Assembly (NCBI RefSeq): GCF_027942865.1 | Contig: NC_134509.1 | Span: forward strand, 9,197,754 to 9,261,753 | Length of the DNA stretch: 64,000 bases | Direction: 5' to 3' | Source: Odontesthes bonariensis | Lineage: Eukaryota > Chordata > Actinopteri > Atheriniformes > Atherinopsidae | Part shown: positions 59,401 to 64,000 of the stretch, piece by piece | Position numbering within the stretch: the first letter of the stretch is position 1 | How the letters are laid out: each line of letters begins with the position of its first letter | The notes under the pieces: generated by a model | The model's input: the letters and a program-made list of their open reading frames with translations, nothing else | Databases searched by the model: none | What the model was told of the DNA's origin: nothing | Translations under genes and position numbers: made by a program

Positions 59401-62400
59401 GAGTCTCAGCCCAGGGTGAGGTTAAACTTGCTTGATTGTATCCTATGACGCTGGTGTTTGAGTAACTTCCAGTTCAAATTAGACACGTGGCTTGGTGGTT
59501 CCTCCGAGTGCGTTTCCTTTCCGGTAATGACTCTAGTTCTTCTTTATAAATAAAAAAGGGGCTTACACTAATACCAAATGACAGACAATAAGAGCTTAGA
59601 AGACGACATCTTTCAGCAGCAAATGAGGCCAGTTTTTCATAAATCAAGGGGAGCGGGCTCATAATGAGGAATGTATGTCAGTAATAAACATATCAACACA
59701 ACCTCAGCCAATAAATGTAGAGGTACTGCAAAAGACATATGGCTGTCAGATTAAGAAGAGACTGTCATGAGGAACAGGGGTCAGCCAGGCAACAACTCTC
59801 TCCTACATTTATATGTGTGACAAAAAGCTGGCTGAGCTTTAAATGTGACCGTATCAGTATTTGTCGGGACATCCCACAGAGAGAAACTGGATCTGGCTTT
59901 GGCATCACTGCAGCCTACGCATGCTGCACTTTTATTCCATTCAGCAACACGAGCAAATGTCCCGTCCACTAATGGTGCATTTAGTAACGTCACCCTGCTG
60001 ACCGGCACACTCCTGACCTCTAATCCTTTCGCCTTTCCTCCACGTGGCGAGAATTTCCAAAAGCCTTAGTTTGAACAGCAGAGGTCCAGCTGGTGTCTGA
60101 TAGTCGATAGCATCCCATGCCCAACATACCAGAGACAATGAGGCATATTAGAAGTGAAACCGAAGGAAGTCAGATTACAAAATGTCAGTTCGACCTTAAC
60201 CTTAGTGTCTGTCTTGCTCCTCACATGACATGCGCACACATGTAGGGGCTCACGTAACAAATACCCGCACGCTACAGCCAGCGGGTGCGGCGTAGCTGAC
60301 TGTAAACATGGCTGAGTGTATACTGTGGCAGAGAGGACAACATGCGGACAGGCTGCGCTTGGGCACCGTCACGGACTTTTTGTGTCCTGATGCGTGTGTG
60401 CGTGTTTTCTTGTCTGTGAGAAAATTAGCCCTAATTTTCATCAACCGGTCAGGATATGAAACCACGTTACCATGGAGACCACTTCCTGTGTCATAATGTA
60501 TTTGTGATGGAGTTTTTGTGTGGGTGCTTGTTGTTGTTATTGCTGTTTTCAGCCCTATCCAAAGTGTGATGATGATCTCAGCCTGACCACCTGTTGCTCT
60601 AGATCTGTCACGCTGGGCTTAAACACACACACACACACAAACACACACTATTACAGACATGCTAATTATGAATACAATGTTATGGCAAAATTGTTTGGCT
60701 TTATATATATACTTACATATTTACAACTCTTGTCTTTAGTCTTTAGTAGGTGATGTGAGTAGATGTGTAGATAACTTAGTAGATAAGTTCTTCCAACCCC
60801 AAGTTGTTCCTACATTTACTTTGACTTTAAAATTATTGCAAGCAATATTAACCCAATATATTTACTGTTTTTTTTTGGGGGGGGGGGGTTCTTCAGCACT
60901 TGATTTAATTTGTTAATATAAACCCATTCCTGCATTTCAGGCCCGGAACACATTCCAAAGAAAAGTCGGTACAGGGGCAGTTTGAGGCTGGGAATGGCAC
61001 AAGCCTGAGCTGGACAGCCATAATAATCTATCCCTCACCCGACACTATGTCTGGAGCCATCATTCATCGTTAGCTGTTATAACCACATGGGCTAGGGATT
61101 ACCGTAGGGAACCTTTGTCGAGTGCTACAATACAAGAGTTACTTCACAAAGGCCAAAAACCTTGAATTCAAACTGTCTGCAACATGGCAAAGATCAAAGT
61201 AAATGCGAGTATTTGATGCATAGAGGGGAATGCAACGGAAAGCTAAAGATGCTTTTGTTTTTTTCCCCCGGTTTTGATGAAACACTGCTAATATTGCACC
61301 ATTTGAGGGTTTTTGGTAAAAGGCCCGCTGAATGTTGGAAAAGTGTCAGGATGATGCTAAGATGTAAACTGGGATCTCTCTCTTTCAGCCACGGAGAGGC
61401 TGTGAGAAATAAGAGTTGTTAACAAAAAGAAAAGAAAATCTTGTTAACTTGTCAAACTGGTGTAAAGTAGGCTGGAAGCTAGAATTTTAGTGTGAGAGAA
61501 CACACACACACACACTCACATACCAAATGACACTGTGCATGTGACACCACTGTCACTTTCAAGCACAAAATGTGACAGTTCACCAACCAGCAGTTCATTT
61601 TCACCACAGTATCATGTGCAGCAAAAGTTCAAATGTGTTTGTCGCCACCACCTGGTCCTCTATACCAGCGAGGCCCATCTGGGGTGTTCTCATTTTAATC
61701 GTCAAAGACATAGAGTCATACACAATGGTTTTTTTCAATACTTTAAACAAGATTATTATTATATAATTTTTTTATTATGACAAAAATGGACCAGGGCCTA
61801 AAGTTTGTGCATCTTGCTTGTTGAGCACTAGTCTGAATCAAATCTTTATATCTTTATAGGCAGCTCAAAATCATTTCATCCTTGATTTTGGTGGGTTTTT
61901 TACATCCATTTTCCAGCAAAGTTTCTAGTTCTGTGAGATCCCTGGGCCATCTTGCATAATCTGATCATTAGAGGTCAAGGCACGTTTTTTTTTTTTGTTT
62001 GTTTGTTTTTTTTTGCCACGTCCTTGCTACCGGCTGCAGTATAAATCCAAATAATGAATAATCCATACACTGTGCTCAACAGTGGAATTTTACAGACCTT
62101 TCCTCCAAACACAACCAAAAATGTCCTGTTTGACATCCGTCACTCCTCAGGACCTATTTCCAAAATATATTTATGTTCAGATGTTCTTTTTCAAACTTCA
62201 GAGGCAGAATTTTGTGGTGACAGGCTGGAGAGTAGTTCTGGCTGGAGCTATCTTATAGCCTTTTCGCCCTCTTTATTGGCAGTGATTTTTTTTTTAAATG
62301 TTTTTTTGGTGCTGAGCAGCAGTTTAGTGGAATCCCTGAGCACTTCCAAAGCTTTGACATTTGTTTTTCCCTACTGCTGACAATGCTAACAAGCTAACTA

Positions 62401-62829
62401 CAGTGTTTGACCTTGTCGAAATTTCAAGGGCTCAAACCTCCTTTGAGAAGCCTAAAGGTTTAAATGTGTGTGTGAGGAGTTGTGGGATATGAGGTTGGTT
62501 ACACAGTTCGAAAAACTTTTTTGTTTGCGGTGAAAACAAATTCGATGGGAAAAAAGTATATCTTTAATTGGAGCCATAAAGGAGAAACTTCCTGCTCTGT
62601 CTCCTTAGACAGAAACTCTCCGGGGGGGCTGCTGGGTTTTCCCCTCCTGCTGCAGCGGTAACAACAGAGTCACCACTGGGTGTCACCACAGACTCATGTA
62701 ATGTTCATGGTGACTCAGGATGAAAATCTTTGAAGGAATTTGTGTTTGTTGCACTGGTTGATTTCAGTGACTGCCGACAAGTGTTGTGTTTGCAGACTCG
62801 TAAGTATTTTTGACATTGTTTTTTTCTTT

Positions 62830-63020
62830 TAAATATTTTTTGGGGCTTTTTATGTCTTTTAATGGATAGGACAGTTGGAGAGAGACAGGAAGCAGGGGGC
62901 AGAGAGAGGGGGAAGACACGCAGCAAAGGGCCATCCGGTGCGGGACTCGAACCGGGGCCAGCTGCAGCAAGGACTGTAGCCTCTGTACATGGGGCAGCTG
63001 ACCGCCCCATTTTTGACAAT
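62830..63020 (-). mobile_element. tRNA-derived SINE
   Basis: On the minus strand, GGTTCGAGTCCCGCACC is a good RNA polymerase III B-box in a tRNA-like context. It is preceded by GGGGCAGC and a CATGTACAGAGGCTACAGTC head, and followed by a body with TGTCTCTCTCCAACTGTCC. The layout (tRNA head, then a purine/pyrimidine-rich body, then a T-rich/A-rich end near 62825) is that of a common fish SINE. No clear target duplication found. Confidence 0.7.
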
Positions 63021-64000
63021 GTTAATGCGACCAAATTCATAGAAAAATAGAAAAGTCGCCATTCACACAAACAATCTTTCTTTCCCTATCATCACCCGTG
63101 CTCACCAGCAAACATTAGGGCAAATATATATCACATGCTGGTTTCATTTGATTTTTGTGTGTAACTCGCTCGCTATTTTCATTTACAAATAAATGCATGA
63201 TTGTAAAATAAAGGCATATATATGTATTTTAAAATGACACTGTAAGTTTTTCATTGAACCCATTTGCTATTGGGAGGATAATAGGTTTGTGTATGTCAGA
63301 AAGTTTCTTACAGACAGCTTTTGAGGACTCTAATCTTTTTAAACTTTCAAGTAAAAAACACAGATTCATCAGCATGAGGTTGCAATAAATATCCATCTAT
63401 TATATTGCACTCCCGTAGGACCAACACTTTTGTTCATCAGCGTTCATGATGCTTAGAAGTGAGTTTCCTCAAGTCTTTTATAGCGTCATGACAGTTTATG
63501 TCATATATTTAAAAAGTGAGTGACTGACGGTGCCCACTATAAGCCTGAATACTGGTTACAGTGGAAAGACGTGCAGGGAATGTAGCTGTGACTGTGGAGT
63601 TTGACACACAGAGAACATGGGCATCTTAATGATGACCAAAGGACCAAGACATTAAATTGGCTGCAGACTTCTGGGCAAAAAGTTAACAACCACCAAATCT
63701 CGGTCAGTAATTACTCTCAATGGGCATTAATTGGGTCTGTGCTGCCAGCAGACAGGAAGATATTGTTTATGTATATGCATGCCAACGATGTTAGCAGATA
63801 TAACCCTCACTATGTAACAGTAACGTCAAACCCGCCCAGACCAAACATCTACCGCCCAAACTTTTTCCGGGATAGACTTGCGTCCAGCCCATTCTCTCAA
63901 TGCATTGGTGGGTTTCAGTAAGTCAAAATCCCCACAGTTTGGTGGAAAAAAGTCAGAAGTCGCTTGGTCAGCCTTCAAAATAAGAAAAGCATTTGCAGGG

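Larger units (their letters stand above)
58712..64000 (+). other. TBC1D1 first coding intron
   Basis: No further TBC1D1 exon is recognised up to the window end. It contains a Tc1 relic (59060-59400), small CA runs (60622, 61500), a poly-G run (60880), and a SINE (62830-63020). Confidence 0.6.

Noticed and set aside
62940-62990. A functional tRNA gene at the B-box-like GGTTCGAGTCC
   Set aside because: The cloverleaf cannot be completed around it and it continues into a SINE body.
1-64000. CRISPR arrays, operons, bacterial-type terminators, phage or plasmid features
   Set aside because: The window is vertebrate nuclear DNA with spliced genes; no such structure is present.

Overview
The window is vertebrate nuclear DNA and almost certainly from a teleost fish, probably a percomorph. 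Coding exons are short, joined by GT-AG introns, and encode recognisable vertebrate proteins. Introns and spacers hold fish-type repeats: foldback MITEs, hAT and Tc1 relics, a truncated L1-type LINE and a tRNA-derived SINE. A run of 200 N (37064-37263) shows it is an assembled scaffold. All gene names come from recognising the translated exons; no database search was run.

Layout from left to right. UBA6 (-, 3' part outside the window); GRHPR (+, complete); ZBTB5 (-, complete CDS); POLR1E (+, complete); FBXO10 (-, complete); repeat-rich spacer with the N gap; ZCCHC7 (+, only the last three coding exons found); PGM2 (+, complete); TBC1D1 (+, first coding exon only). Exons were stitched by hand. 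Reading phase is continuous across every junction given, and the complete proteins come out at about 358 (GRHPR), 727 (ZBTB5), 416 (POLR1E), 977 (FBXO10) and 611 (PGM2) residues.

The neighbourhood GRHPR-ZBTB5-POLR1E-FBXO10 (plus ZCCHC7) matches the gene order I know from human 9p13. UBA6 and PGM2-TBC1D1 are human chromosome 4 genes, so the window joins two ancestral blocks or contains a rearrangement or misjoin. These are not an operon. They are housekeeping or signalling genes in alternating orientation: ubiquitin and FAT10 activation, glyoxylate detoxification, BTB-zinc-finger repression, RNA polymerase I, an SCF ubiquitin-ligase adaptor, nuclear RNA surveillance, pentose/hexose phosphate metabolism, and a Rab-GAP.

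The most striking non-genic signal is a set of at least five short element families (here called A to E, nine insertions) that all sit between two TTAA tetranucleotides and all begin AGG or AGC. One (E) interrupts a LINE reading frame exactly at TTAA, and removing it restores the frame. Two others (B2 and A2) abut and share a single TTAA. Three copies of family C and one of D are large inverted repeats. Two hAT-type elements have perfect 8-bp target duplications.
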